Shown: in pieces, positions 1 to 7,811 of the stretch
Numbering within the stretch: the first letter of the stretch is position 1
Layout of the letters: each line of letters opens with the position of its first letter
Assembly (NCBI GenBank): GCA_027082895.1
Contig: JALWTJ010000436.1
Coordinates: 1 to 13,224 of the forward strand
DNA: 13,224 nucleotides
DNA from: Hyphomicrobiales bacterium
GTDB taxonomy: Bacteria > Pseudomonadota > Alphaproteobacteria > Rhizobiales > Devosiaceae
Direction: 5' to 3'
The notes under the pieces: generated by a model
Told to the model about the DNA's origin: nothing
Databases searched by the model: none
Seen by the model: only the letters and a program-made list of their open reading frames with translations
Program-made: the position numbers and the translations under genes

Positions 1-652
1 GGTAAGCGGTGCGCAACGCATGGATATCATCCCGGTCAAACTTGCGGCGCTTCAACCCGACAAGATTGAGTCCGGCCAGCCGGGCACGGTTTCCCACTGC
101 CATGCCATAGGGAATCACATCCCCGTCCACCATCGAATGGGCACCAACAAAGGCGTGGGAACCCACATGAACGAATTGATGAACGACGCAGGTTCCCCCG
201 AACGTCACGAAATCCTCGACAACCGCGTGCCCGGCAATCCCCACATAATTGGCCAGAATGACATTGTTGCCAATCTTGCAATCATGGGCAACATGGGAAC
301 TGGCCATCAACAGGCAGTTGTTGCCGATTACCGTATGCAATCCGCCCCCCTTGGTCCCCGGATTGATGGTAACATTTTCACGAATGGTGCAGTTGGTACC
401 GATGGTCAGCCAGGAGTCTTCGCCGTGAAACTTGAGATCCTGTGGTTGATGGCCCACCGAGGCAAACGGAAATATGCGCGTGCCGCTTCCCACCCGCGTA
501 TTGCCCGCAATGCAGACATGGGAAACCAGCTCCACATCATCATCAAGCTGTACTCCCCCGCCCACGACGCAAAAGGGACCAATGGAAACATTGTTTCCAA
601 TTCGTGCCGCCGGATCAACAATGGCGGTAGAATGAATGTTCTGGCTGCTCAA
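1..652 (-). CDS. lpxA: LpxA, acyl-ACP--UDP-N-acetylglucosamine O-acyltransferase (3' end cut by window edge)
   Basis: Cytoplasmic enzyme of the first lipid A step: transfers a 3-hydroxyacyl chain from ACP to the 3-OH of UDP-GlcNAc. Reading 217 codons from 652 gives the LpxA pattern: SSQNIHSTAIVDPAARIG at the N-terminus, then left-handed beta-helix hexapeptide repeats (IGPFCVVGGG, IAGNTRVG, IGTNCTIREN), GHQPQDLKF near residue 67, and MASSHVAHDC around 116-125, whose second His (about 123) matches the family's catalytic His. Known LpxA proteins have about 260-270 residues, so roughly the last 50 (helical C-terminal domain) lie outside the window. Start: the frame is open back to the fabZ stop with no ATG or GTG; TTG at 650-652 gives the expected N-terminus and has GGGACGG about 11 bases upstream. 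The only nearby upstream ATG (694-696) is in another frame. Lies 69 bases after fabZ. Identity is very secure, the start moderately so. Confidence 0.95.
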   Translation of the reverse strand, partial: MSSQNIHSTAIVDPAARIGNNVSIGPFCVVGGGVQLDDDVELVSHVCIAGNTRVGSGTRIFPFASVGHQPQDLKFHGEDSWLTIGTNCTIRENVTINPGTKGGGLHTVIGNNCLLMASSHVAHDCKIGNNVILANYVGIAGHAVVEDFVTFGGTCVVHQFVHVGSHAFVGAHSMVDGDVIPYGMAVGNRARLAGLNLVGLKRRKFDRDDIHALRTAY

Positions 653-721
653 CGTAAAATATGTCCGTCCCTTGGCGGGGTTACCCGCAATCTCATCTGA
701 AAACCGAAAGAAGCCCCCCGG

Positions 722-1201
722 TTACTGTTCGACGATCATCGCCCCGACCTCAGCCTCGGCAATCAACGTATCCCCCACCATGGCCCGCGCATAAAAACGT
801 CCCACATTCTTTCGCCGCTTGATCTTCTGGATGTGATATTCCAGCCGATCGCCCGGAACGGCGGGCTTACGGAATTTTGCCTTGTCGATGGTCAGCATGT
901 ATACCAGATGCGTACTGCCCTTTTCCCGCTCCGCGGCAATGACAATGGCCCCGGCCGTCTGCGCCATCCCCTCGATGATCAATACCCCGGGAAACACCGG
1001 ATCACCCGGGAAATGCCCCTGAAATATCGGTTCGTTGAAACTGATATTCTTGATGCCCGTGGCACTCTCGTCCCCGTTGATGTCGATGATCTTGTCCAGC
1101 ATCAGGAACGGATAACGATGGGGCAGACAGGTCAGCAGATCCTTGATATCAAGGCTTTTCAGCTGGCGGGTTTGTGTTTCAGAAACCAGTGACTGATCCA
1201 T
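722..1201 (-). CDS. fabZ: FabZ, 3-hydroxyacyl-[ACP] dehydratase
   Basis: Soluble hot-dog-fold dehydratase of type II fatty acid synthesis: removes water from 3-hydroxyacyl-ACP to give trans-2-enoyl-ACP. It competes with LpxA and LpxD for 3-hydroxyacyl-ACP, which explains its place between them. The 159-residue product has the normal length. Visible family signatures are LPHRYPFLMLD (residues 26-36), QGHFPGDPVFPG (61-72) with the expected catalytic His63, and LIIEGMAQTAG (74-84) with the expected catalytic Glu77. The ATG at 1201 follows the lpxD stop by 6 bases; an AAGGGG stretch in the end of lpxD, about a dozen bases upstream, can serve as ribosome binding site, so the two are probably translationally linked. 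It ends in TAA, and the lpxA frame continues in register after it. The residues before position 18 are variable in the family and carry no clear domain. Confidence 0.98.
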   Translation of the reverse strand: MDQSLVSETQTRQLKSLDIKDLLTCLPHRYPFLMLDKIIDINGDESATGIKNISFNEPIFQGHFPGDPVFPGVLIIEGMAQTAGAIVIAAEREKGSTHLVYMLTIDKAKFRKPAVPGDRLEYHIQKIKRRKNVGRFYARAMVGDTLIAEAEVGAMIVEQ

Positions 1202-1207
1202 GTGAAT

Positions 1208-2230
1208 TCATTTCCCCTTCGCAAGTTTTCGCACGGCCGCGAGTTCCCTCCAGAACGCTTTTATATCCTGTGCCGGGGCCCCGGCAAGCATTGATCCGGC
1301 CGGCCAGTCCTTGGTGACCGATGCGCGGGCGTGAAGAACCGAACCCGCGCCTATGGTCAGATGACCGGCCGAAGCCGCATTGGCCCCCATCAACACCCCG
1401 TCCTCCAGCGTCGTCCCTCCCGCCAGCCCGACCGTTGGCGCCAGCAGGCAGTTTCGCCCAATCCACGAATTGTGACCGATTTCCACCAGGGCACCCAGTT
1501 TGGAGTTTTCGCCGATCACCGTATCGCCCAATGCGCCCCGATCAATATTGGAGTTCGGCCCGATCTCTACCCGGTCCTGCAAGATGGCCCGCCCCAATTG
1601 CGGAATACGCACATTTTCCCGGCCATGATCCAGCAAACCGAACCCTTCCGTTCCAACTGTGGCGCCGTGCGCGATGCGCACTTCATTTCCTACCAGCGCG
1701 CATTCAATGGTAACATTGGCCCCGATCCGGCAATTCCGCCCGATCTGCACCCCCGCTCCGATAGCAGTGTTGGGGCCGATACACGTCCCCTCGCCTATCT
1801 CGGCACCCGCACCGATCACCACATTCGCGCCAAGTTGCACCTGGTCTTCCAATTCTGCCGCACTTCCGGAACCGGCCACCGGCACCATCGCACAACGCCA
1901 CCATTCAGCAGGATACATATGCTGAAGGAACCGCACGAACAGGGCGTGGGGGGTCGAACTGACGAGACGAATACTCCCATCTGGCACCTGATCGGCAAGC
2001 GTTGATGAAACAATGACTATGCCCGCCCGGGTCTTTGCCAGCATGGCTGCATATTTCTTGCCGCTTGCAAAAGCGATGGCATCGGGCCCCGCCACATCAA
2101 GAGGTGCCGCATCCCGAACCGGCACAGCCAGTGCCGCCGCATCCATGTCTGGAAAATCTTCCGCGACCAGATCAACCAGATCACCCAGCACCACACCATC
2201 TCGCAAAGGGAAGAAACGCTGATCAACCAT
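1208..2230 (-). CDS. lpxD: LpxD, UDP-3-O-(3-hydroxyacyl)glucosamine N-acyltransferase
   Basis: Third lipid A enzyme: adds the second 3-hydroxyacyl chain, as an amide, to UDP-3-O-acyl-GlcN, using acyl-ACP. From the ATG at 2230 the product has 340 residues, the usual LpxD length. The N-terminal uridine-binding domain (about 1-115) starts with VDQRFFPL and contains AIAFASGKKYAAML near 51-64. A left-handed beta-helix of hexapeptide repeats follows (about 130-305: VQLGANVVIGAGAEIGEG, IGPNTAIGAG and others). EIGHNSWIG (250-258) holds the expected catalytic His253, and a C-terminal helix (about 321-340) ends the protein. The frame is open to an ATG at 2287, but those 19 extra residues are encoded by a perfect hairpin and do not resemble LpxD, so I choose 2230. 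The binding site before 2230 is weak. The gene follows the hairpin after bamA; no skp/ompH-like gene lies between, as seen in some relatives. Confidence 0.97.
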   Translation of the reverse strand: MVDQRFFPLRDGVVLGDLVDLVAEDFPDMDAAALAVPVRDAAPLDVAGPDAIAFASGKKYAAMLAKTRAGIVIVSSTLADQVPDGSIRLVSSTPHALFVRFLQHMYPAEWWRCAMVPVAGSGSAAELEDQVQLGANVVIGAGAEIGEGTCIGPNTAIGAGVQIGRNCRIGANVTIECALVGNEVRIAHGATVGTEGFGLLDHGRENVRIPQLGRAILQDRVEIGPNSNIDRGALGDTVIGENSKLGALVEIGHNSWIGRNCLLAPTVGLAGGTTLEDGVLMGANAASAGHLTIGAGSVLHARASVTKDWPAGSMLAGAPAQDIKAFWRELAAVRKLAKGK

Positions 2231-2252
2231 CACACATACCCAAGACCCGCCC

Positions 2253-2287
2253 AACAAAATGCCGTGACGCCACAGGCGCCACGGCAT
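2253..2287 (-). terminator. Hairpin with T-rich tail between bamA and lpxD
   Basis: On the minus strand, ATGCCGTGGCGCC, a TGT loop and GGCGTCACGGCAT form a 13-bp stem (2259-2287) with one G-T pair, directly followed by TTTGTT. It starts 30 bases after the bamA stop and ends 22 bases before the lpxD start. The form is that of an intrinsic terminator with a short tail. On the plus strand there is no T-run after the stem, so it should act only on leftward transcription. Whether it stops all polymerase or only part of it cannot be told from sequence. Confidence 0.72.
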
Positions 2288-2317
2288 GCAATGGCATTGT
2301 TCACACCCTGAACCGCG

Positions 2318-4681
2318 TCAGAGCAGGGTGGAAATGGTGAACTGGAACACCTGCGTCTTGTCCCCGGTATCCTGCTGGATGACGTGGGCGAAATCCCCCC
2401 GCAGCGGACCGAACGGCGAGTTCCAGATGATCGACGCACCCACCGATGTGCGAACCTGCTGCGTGTTGCCACTGACAGTCAGAGCAGAAACCGACGGAGA
2501 TGCCCCGGAAAGGTATCCGACATCCGCCCAAACGGCGCCATGAATACCGTAGCTCTCCGGAAGAACGGGGATCGGGAATTCCAGCTCGGCGGAAATGCCG
2601 GCAAACATCATGGATCCCAGCAGTTCGCCATTGGCCGCCCGCGGCCCCATGCCGCCACCCTGGAAACCGCGAACCAGATTTGGCCCCTTGAAATAGGTTT
2701 CCGTGGCATGGGCACCCGAACCACCCAGATCGGAAACAACCCCAGCCTGACCACGGATCGAGGCAACAACCCCCGAATCCCGCACCAGTTCCTTGAAGTA
2801 ACGCGCCTTGGCTTCGGTCCGCAGATAATTCTGTCCCCAGCCCACATATTGCTGACTGAAGGTGGCAATCAGACCATCGGTCGGACTGATGGGACTGTTG
2901 GTCGTGTTGTAGGTAAGGGTATAGCCGAAGAACAGCTTGTTCAGGGTGTCACCGTCACTGATCAGGTTGGAATCCCCAAACGCGGTCGGATGCGGAATCT
3001 TGGGCGTGTTGGGATCATTATCATGATCATACATGTAGGAGTCGGTGAACGTCTTGCTTTCAACACCGGCCATCAGATTGGCCGTCAGTTCCTCGGTGAT
3101 CGGAACGCCGAACCGAATCTGGCCACCATTGCTGTCATAACCGAAATAGTTCGTTTCCGTTTCCGCATTGACCCTCTTGTAAAGATCGATACCCGACGAA
3201 ATCTTCAACCCCATGAAGCGCGGCTCGGTGAACGAGAAATCATAGGTCTGCCCGTTGGCCGTCGCCCCCAGGGCAACCTTCACATACTGCCCCCGTCCCA
3301 GGAAATTGGATTCCGTCAGCGAAATTTCGCCCAGAATGCCATCCGCCGAAGAATAACCGCCCGACGCGCCATAATTACCCGTGGACTTTTCCACCACGGC
3401 AACCGTCAGCACGACCTTGTCCGGAGCACTGCCCGCCTGCGTGGTAATACCAACGGAGGAGAAAAAGCCCAGCTTTTCAATGGCCGCCTTGGCACGGGAA
3501 ACCATGGAACGGTTGAACGGATCCCCTTCGGCAAAGTCCAGCTCGCGCCGGATCACGAAATCGCGGGTCCGCGTATTGCCCACAATGTTGACACGTTCCA
3601 CATAAACGCGGGCTCCCTCATCCACCAGATAGGTGACGTTGAACACCTTGTTGACCACATCACGGTCCAGACGCGGCCGCACATCGGCAAATGCAAATCC
3701 CTGACGCGTGGCACGGAACGCCATGTCCTCGACGGACTTCTGCAGATCGGAGAAGGAATAGGGGTTCCCCTCATAGGTGCGGATGTTGGACTTCAGCGCC
3801 TCCGTATCCAGCCCCGGAATGGATGTCTCGATCCCGATGCTGCCGAAATTGTAATAGTCACCTTCCGAAATGGTGAAATTGACGAAATAGGCGCCCCGGG
3901 ATGCATCATATTCGGAAACTGCCGACAGCACGCGGGCATCCGGATAACCCCGGTTGACGTAGAAATAGCGAATACGCTCCTTGTCCAGGTCCAGCTTGTC
4001 CTGCTGCAACTCGTCGTCATTGAGCAACCAGCTCAGCAGATGGCTTTCCTTGGACTGGATGACATTCTTGAGCGTGCCCGAACTGAAGGCATTGTTGCCG
4101 GTAAAATTGATGGCGGCAATTCCGGCCCGGTTGCCCTCATTGATCACGAACACGACGCGCTTGCGCCCGTCCTGCACCGTTTCCACCCGCGTAGTCACCG
4201 AAACATCGGTATAGCCCACATCATCATAGGCACTGCGAATGGATGCAACGTCATTGGCCAGGCGTTCCTGCGTAAACGTACCACGCGACGCCAGATTGAC
4301 CATGGCCAGAAGATTTTCATCAGAAAAACGTTGATTTCCCTCGAACAGGACCGAAGCAACGATGGGGTTTTCGCTCACGCTCACCCGCAGCACCCCGCCC
4401 GAATAGCGAACGTTGACGCTGGAGAACAACCCCGTGGCATTCAGCGAGGCAATGGACGCCTGAATGGCCGCCGACGTAGCCCGATCCCCCACCTTGATGG
4501 TGAGATAATTCTTCAGGGTCGCATCATCCACCCGCGAATTGCCGTCAATTGCAATCCGCGACACCGTCTGGGCCTGCGCCGCCTGAACACTGAAAACCCC
4601 GAACCCGGTTCCGGCAAGCGGAAGGAAGGTGATCAGGGCAAGGGCCATGAGGACGCTACGCAAAAAATTATGTCGGATCAT
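2318..4681 (-). CDS. bamA: BamA, outer-membrane protein assembly factor (Omp85 family)
   Basis: Core of the BAM complex, which folds and inserts beta-barrel proteins into the outer membrane. The 787-residue product begins with a Sec signal peptide: Arg/His-rich start, hydrophobic core LMALALITFLPLAG, likely cleavage after the AQA near residue 37. Five POTRA repeats are expected over about 38-380 in the periplasm; POTRA-like openings are visible (VSRIAIDGNSRV, NPIVASVLFEGNQRFSDENL, VYVERVNIVGNTRTRDFVIRREL). A C-terminal 16-strand barrel follows, with the conserved VRGF motif at 670-673. The last nine residues, FQFTISTLL, align with the barrel's C-terminal beta-signal but end in Leu where an aromatic residue is usual. 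The ATG at 4681 has AAAGG about 14 bases upstream, a weak site. A 244-base gap after rseP, AT-rich near 4740-4810, probably holds its own promoter, and a terminator-like hairpin follows the gene. Confidence 0.97.
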   Translation of the reverse strand: MIRHNFLRSVLMALALITFLPLAGTGFGVFSVQAAQAQTVSRIAIDGNSRVDDATLKNYLTIKVGDRATSAAIQASIASLNATGLFSSVNVRYSGGVLRVSVSENPIVASVLFEGNQRFSDENLLAMVNLASRGTFTQERLANDVASIRSAYDDVGYTDVSVTTRVETVQDGRKRVVFVINEGNRAGIAAINFTGNNAFSSGTLKNVIQSKESHLLSWLLNDDELQQDKLDLDKERIRYFYVNRGYPDARVLSAVSEYDASRGAYFVNFTISEGDYYNFGSIGIETSIPGLDTEALKSNIRTYEGNPYSFSDLQKSVEDMAFRATRQGFAFADVRPRLDRDVVNKVFNVTYLVDEGARVYVERVNIVGNTRTRDFVIRRELDFAEGDPFNRSMVSRAKAAIEKLGFFSSVGITTQAGSAPDKVVLTVAVVEKSTGNYGASGGYSSADGILGEISLTESNFLGRGQYVKVALGATANGQTYDFSFTEPRFMGLKISSGIDLYKRVNAETETNYFGYDSNGGQIRFGVPITEELTANLMAGVESKTFTDSYMYDHDNDPNTPKIPHPTAFGDSNLISDGDTLNKLFFGYTLTYNTTNSPISPTDGLIATFSQQYVGWGQNYLRTEAKARYFKELVRDSGVVASIRGQAGVVSDLGGSGAHATETYFKGPNLVRGFQGGGMGPRAANGELLGSMMFAGISAELEFPIPVLPESYGIHGAVWADVGYLSGASPSVSALTVSGNTQQVRTSVGASIIWNSPFGPLRGDFAHVIQQDTGDKTQVFQFTISTLL

Positions 4682-4758
4682 GATGTTTCAACAGCCTTTT
4701 ATCTCACAACGTCCCGGAAAGAACAGAATCGCGCACGCGCAACCCATAACATTTTTCC

Positions 4759-4787
4759 AGTAAAGGTTTTACTAGTTTTTGCACCAA
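4759..4787 (-). promoter_or_regulatory. Weak candidate promoter with dyad upstream of bamA
   Basis: The 244-base rseP-bamA gap (4682-4925) contains no gene I can support. Its AT-rich part has TTGGTG (4782-4787), 17 bases, then TTTACT (4759-4764), a poor match to sigma70 consensus on the minus strand. The -10 element is half of a dyad, AGTAAA-GGT-TTTACT (4759-4773), that could be an operator or chance. I did not find a convincing sigmaE-type or heat-shock promoter. A small stem, CGGCG-TTT-CGCCG (4864-4876), lies nearer rseP with no T-run. Confidence 0.25.
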
Positions 4788-4925
4788 GAGCAAGCTTGAA
4801 CAACCATTTGGCGCCGGATATTTTGCCGTGGCGGCATTCCTGCAACAGCCAGAACGCCCCTGTCGGCGTTTCGCCGGAATGGGCTGGACACACCACCCTG
4901 CCCATGCCCCCTGCCACCCGCCGGC

Positions 4926-6038
4926 TCAGAAAAGGTCATTGAACAGGGTAAACAGCATCAGACTGGCCACCAGGATCATGCCGAACCGGAAACCGATTTC
5001 CTGCACCCGCGGACTGAGGGGACGTCCCCGCACCAGTTCGGCCAGATAAAACAGCAAATGCCCGCCATCCAGCATCGGGATCGGAAAAAGATTGAAAATG
5101 CCGATATTGAGGGAAAGCAGCGCCGTCAGGTTGAGCAGTGCCAGCACTCCCAGGGTTGCCACTTCCCCCGAAACCTGCGCCACCTTGACCGGACCCCCCA
5201 ACTGTTCGACGTCCCCGCGCCCGACAAAGAAGTCGCCCAGAAAGGCAAAGGTCCGCTCCACCAGAAAGGTCATTTCCTCGGCCGCCATGCCCACCGCTTC
5301 CACGGGCCCCGGATGGAAAAGGGTCACATCCTGAGCACTGACACTGCGCGCAACACCGATTCGGCCGATCCGTTGCGGATGGCCAAACCTTCCTGTTATT
5401 TCAACGGCTTGTGGCACAACGGTGAAATTCAACTCCTCCCCGTCACGCTGAACCCTGATAGAAACGGGCCGCTCCGGACTGGTGGCCACCAGCCGCTGAA
5501 AATCGGAAAAACCGCGCACCGGGAACCCATCCACGCTCAGCACCAGGTCGCCGCTCTCCAATCCGGCAGCTTCGGCGACCGATCCCGCCACCACCTGCTC
5601 GATCACCGGCTCGGTGATGTACCGACCATTGGCCAGCAGCATGCCATAAAGCACCAGAAAGGTGAACAGGATGTTGGCCAGCGGCCCCGCAGCAACCACC
5701 GCGATGCGGCGCCAGACATTCTTGTGGGCAAAAAGATACGGACGCACCTCGGGATCAATCTTGCGCTCCGCCTCCGGATCGGGCTGGCTCGCTGCATTCA
5801 TGTCGCCCAGAAAACGCACATACCCGCCAAGCGGAATGAGCGAGACTTTCCAGCGGGTTCCCAACCTGTCGGTAAACCCGAACAACTCCCGCCCGAACCC
5901 GATGGAAAAGGTCTGAATGGCAACACCGTTCCAACGCGCAACCAGATAGTGCCCCATTTCATGCACGAACACGATAACGGTCAACACGGCCAGAAAGGGC
6001 ACGATATAGGACAGGAGCCAGCCGGCAAATTCAATCAT
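4926..6038 (-). CDS. rseP: RseP, site-2 intramembrane zinc metalloprotease (M50 family)
   Basis: Inner-membrane protease that cuts within membrane segments, classically anti-sigma factors in the envelope stress response, and clears signal peptide remnants. The 370 residues match alphaproteobacterial members, which have a single PDZ domain. The first membrane helix contains the zinc motif FVHEMGHYLVARW, with His26, Glu27 (catalytic) and His30. A second helix spans about 100-120, and a periplasmic PDZ-like domain lies near 120-190 (GSVAEAAGLESGDLVLSVDG). The third zinc ligand is in the LDG motif NLFPIPMLDGGH, Asp324. The last helix ends in LFNDLF, typical of the family. The ATG at 6038 has only a weak site (TTGGAATG). 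It follows cdsA by 85 bases; in most relatives dxr lies in that position, and no dxr remnant is visible. The neighbouring bamA fits a joint role in envelope quality control. The actual substrate here is unknown. Confidence 0.97.
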   Translation of the reverse strand: MIEFAGWLLSYIVPFLAVLTVIVFVHEMGHYLVARWNGVAIQTFSIGFGRELFGFTDRLGTRWKVSLIPLGGYVRFLGDMNAASQPDPEAERKIDPEVRPYLFAHKNVWRRIAVVAAGPLANILFTFLVLYGMLLANGRYITEPVIEQVVAGSVAEAAGLESGDLVLSVDGFPVRGFSDFQRLVATSPERPVSIRVQRDGEELNFTVVPQAVEITGRFGHPQRIGRIGVARSVSAQDVTLFHPGPVEAVGMAAEEMTFLVERTFAFLGDFFVGRGDVEQLGGPVKVAQVSGEVATLGVLALLNLTALLSLNIGIFNLFPIPMLDGGHLLFYLAELVRGRPLSPRVQEIGFRFGMILVASLMLFTLFNDLF

Positions 6039-6123
6039 TGTTCATTCCAATCCCGCCAAACCGGCACCCGGCCGCATTCCCTCTCAAGAGAACCGCCCCC
6101 TGCCTTGGCGAAAAAAATCAACG

Positions 6124-6972
6124 CTACCAGAGCATCAGCCCCGCGGCGACCCAATACAGATTGAGATGCACCGCCCCGATGGCAAAGACCAGCAATGCGC
6201 CAAATGTAAGGCTGTCCAGCCTGTCCATCAATCCGCCATGCCCGGGAATGACATCGCTGGTATCCTTGATCTGAAAATTGCGCTTGATGGCACTTTCCGT
6301 CAAATCCCCCAACTGCCCGGCAATGGAAACGGCCGCAGCAATGACAAGACCGATCCACAGGGGAGAGGGCGTGGTCAGGACCCAGATCAACAATCCCGCC
6401 AGCGTGCCCGTGAACAGGCCGCCAAGTGCCCCCGACCAGGTCTTGGCGGGCGAAATATCCGGGTTGAGCTTGGCCCCTCCCAACTGCCGCCCGATGAAAA
6501 AGGCCCCGGTATCGGTCATCCAGATCGTGGTTCCCAGAAAGAAGCAGGCCGCAAAACCATAGGTGGACTCCCCGCGAACCGCCATCAGCGCAATGCTGAC
6601 CGCGGCAAAGAACAGGAACCCCATGGTACGCCACCAGCGGGTTTCCGCATCACCCAGCAAGGTAATGGCAACCCCAAGGATGGCGATAACAGTCCCCATC
6701 CGGAAACCGCCGAAATGGGCCGACAGCGGCACCAGCGCCATGACCGCGATCAGCACATATCCCAGGCGGCTCACCGGCCGGGTGGTAATCATGATTTCCC
6801 ATTCCCGCAGCATGCCCGCAAAGACGACCGACACGATAAGGGCGAACCAGAGCCCCCCCATCCAGACCATGAAGATGGTCACGACCAGAAGAATGGCCGC
6901 CGAAATCAGCCGCGGACCAAGATCGCTCCAGGAGCGCGACCCGTTATCCCCGGCTGAAAAATCATCGGTCAT
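6124..6972 (-). CDS. cdsA: CdsA, phosphatidate cytidylyltransferase
   Basis: Integral inner-membrane enzyme: CTP + phosphatidic acid gives CDP-diacylglycerol and diphosphate, the branch-point precursor of all phospholipids. The 282-residue product has about eight hydrophobic segments, beginning with LISAAILLVVTIFMVWMG after a polar N-terminus. Conserved features are TDTGAFFIGRQLGG near the middle, SPAKTWSGALGG, and the CDP-alcohol cytidylyltransferase signature near the C-terminus, KRNFQIKDTSDVIPGHGG followed by MDRLD. The start overlaps the uppS stop by 4 bases (ATGA, 6969-6972), and a strong GGAGG site (6980-6984) lies 7 bases upstream inside uppS, so start and coupling are well supported. 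It ends in TAG, followed by TTGA and seven T residues (6111-6117), but no sound stem precedes them. Family and function are clear. Confidence 0.98.
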   Translation of the reverse strand: MTDDFSAGDNGSRSWSDLGPRLISAAILLVVTIFMVWMGGLWFALIVSVVFAGMLREWEIMITTRPVSRLGYVLIAVMALVPLSAHFGGFRMGTVIAILGVAITLLGDAETRWWRTMGFLFFAAVSIALMAVRGESTYGFAACFFLGTTIWMTDTGAFFIGRQLGGAKLNPDISPAKTWSGALGGLFTGTLAGLLIWVLTTPSPLWIGLVIAAAVSIAGQLGDLTESAIKRNFQIKDTSDVIPGHGGLMDRLDSLTFGALLVFAIGAVHLNLYWVAAGLMLW

Positions 6973-7811
6973 TGGGCCGCCTCCACACCGCCAAAGCGCC
7001 GTTGCCGCCCGGAAAAGACCTGCAGGGCCGCAACGAAATCATCTTCATTGAAATCCGGCCACAACACGTCCTGAAACACCAGTTCCGAATAGGCGCCCTG
7101 CCAGACGAGAAAATTGGATGTCCGCTGCTCCCCCCCTGTCCGGATCAGCAGGTCGGGGTCAGGGATCCCGGCCGTGAACAGCGAATCGGAAAAGGTCTTT
7201 TCATCCACGTCCTCGGCCCTGATTTCCCCTGCCGCAACACGATGTGCAATCTGGCGCGCTGCCGCAACGATTTCGGAACGCCCTCCATAGTTGAAGGCCA
7301 CGTTCAGATTGAGCCCCCGATTGCTGCGCGTCACGGTTTCGACCCTGTCGATGATCCCCTGCAATCCCGGCTCCAGCGTGTGCCGTTCCCCCAGAATGCG
7401 AATGCGCACGTCGTTCTTGTGCAATTTCTGAAGGTCCGTTTCAACAAACCGTTTCATCAAATTGAAAATGAATTCGATTTCCGATTTCGGCCGCCGCCAG
7501 TTTTCTGAGCTGAAACTGTAGACCGTCAGGTAGCGCACCCCGTACCGGATGGCATATTCCACCAGCCTGCGCAGGGCACGGATGCCTTCGCGATGCCCTT
7601 CCGTACGCGGTTTGCCCCGGGCAACGGCCCAGCGGCCATTCCCGTCCATGGTAACGCCCACATGCATGGGAATACGCAAGCCCTCCCCCACTCCGGGCGC
7701 GTCCCGATCCGAATCCGGACAGGACATGTGCGAACTGGCGGTGGCAGATCCTGAAGACATCGGCGTCGGGGTCATTCCGTCATCTGATTGATTGATGGGA
7801 ACCGGCCACAT
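6969..7811 (-). CDS. uppS: UppS, (2Z,6E)-farnesyl diphosphate-dependent undecaprenyl diphosphate synthase
   Basis: Cis-prenyltransferase that adds eight isopentenyl units to farnesyl diphosphate, giving the C55 carrier for peptidoglycan and other wall polymers; cytosolic, near the membrane. Signatures are HVGVTMDGNGRWAVARG with the catalytic Asp (residue 56 from the first ATG), TVYSFSSENWRRP, NVAFNYGGRSEIV, and PDPDLLIRTGGEQRTSNFLVWQ near the C-terminus. Reading from 7811 gives 280 residues, about 30 more at the N-terminus than usual. Other ATGs are at 7775, 7760 and 7727; the last gives 252 residues, the normal size. None has a good ribosome binding site, so the start is open. The extra segment is polar and low in complexity. 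It follows frr by 34 bases (from 7811) and overlaps cdsA by 4 bases. The 7811 ATG lies in a hairpin loop, which favours a later start. Confidence 0.96.
   Translation of the reverse strand: MWPVPINQSDDGMTPTPMSSGSATASSHMSCPDSDRDAPGVGEGLRIPMHVGVTMDGNGRWAVARGKPRTEGHREGIRALRRLVEYAIRYGVRYLTVYSFSSENWRRPKSEIEFIFNLMKRFVETDLQKLHKNDVRIRILGERHTLEPGLQGIIDRVETVTRSNRGLNLNVAFNYGGRSEIVAAARQIAHRVAAGEIRAEDVDEKTFSDSLFTAGIPDPDLLIRTGGEQRTSNFLVWQGAYSELVFQDVLWPDFNEDDFVAALQVFSGRQRRFGGVEAAQ

Noticed and set aside
20..700. Open frame of 226 codons on the plus strand at the left end
   Set aside because: It is the antisense of lpxA, whose hexapeptide repeats and catalytic region read clearly on the minus strand.
2231..2287. 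Longer LpxD start at 2287
   Set aside because: The added residues come from the bamA-lpxD hairpin and do not match LpxD N-termini; VDQRFFPL after the ATG at 2230 does.
2384..4942. Open frame of 852 codons on the plus strand opposite bamA
   Set aside because: It has no recognisable domain, an odd Arg/Gly/His/Asn-rich composition expected from the complement of a coding frame, and lies against a clear BamA. Long antisense frames are common in GC-rich DNA.
6111..6126. Run of seven T residues after the cdsA stop as a terminator
   Set aside because: No stem longer than about four weak pairs precedes it, so it does not meet the usual form. A weak pause cannot be excluded.
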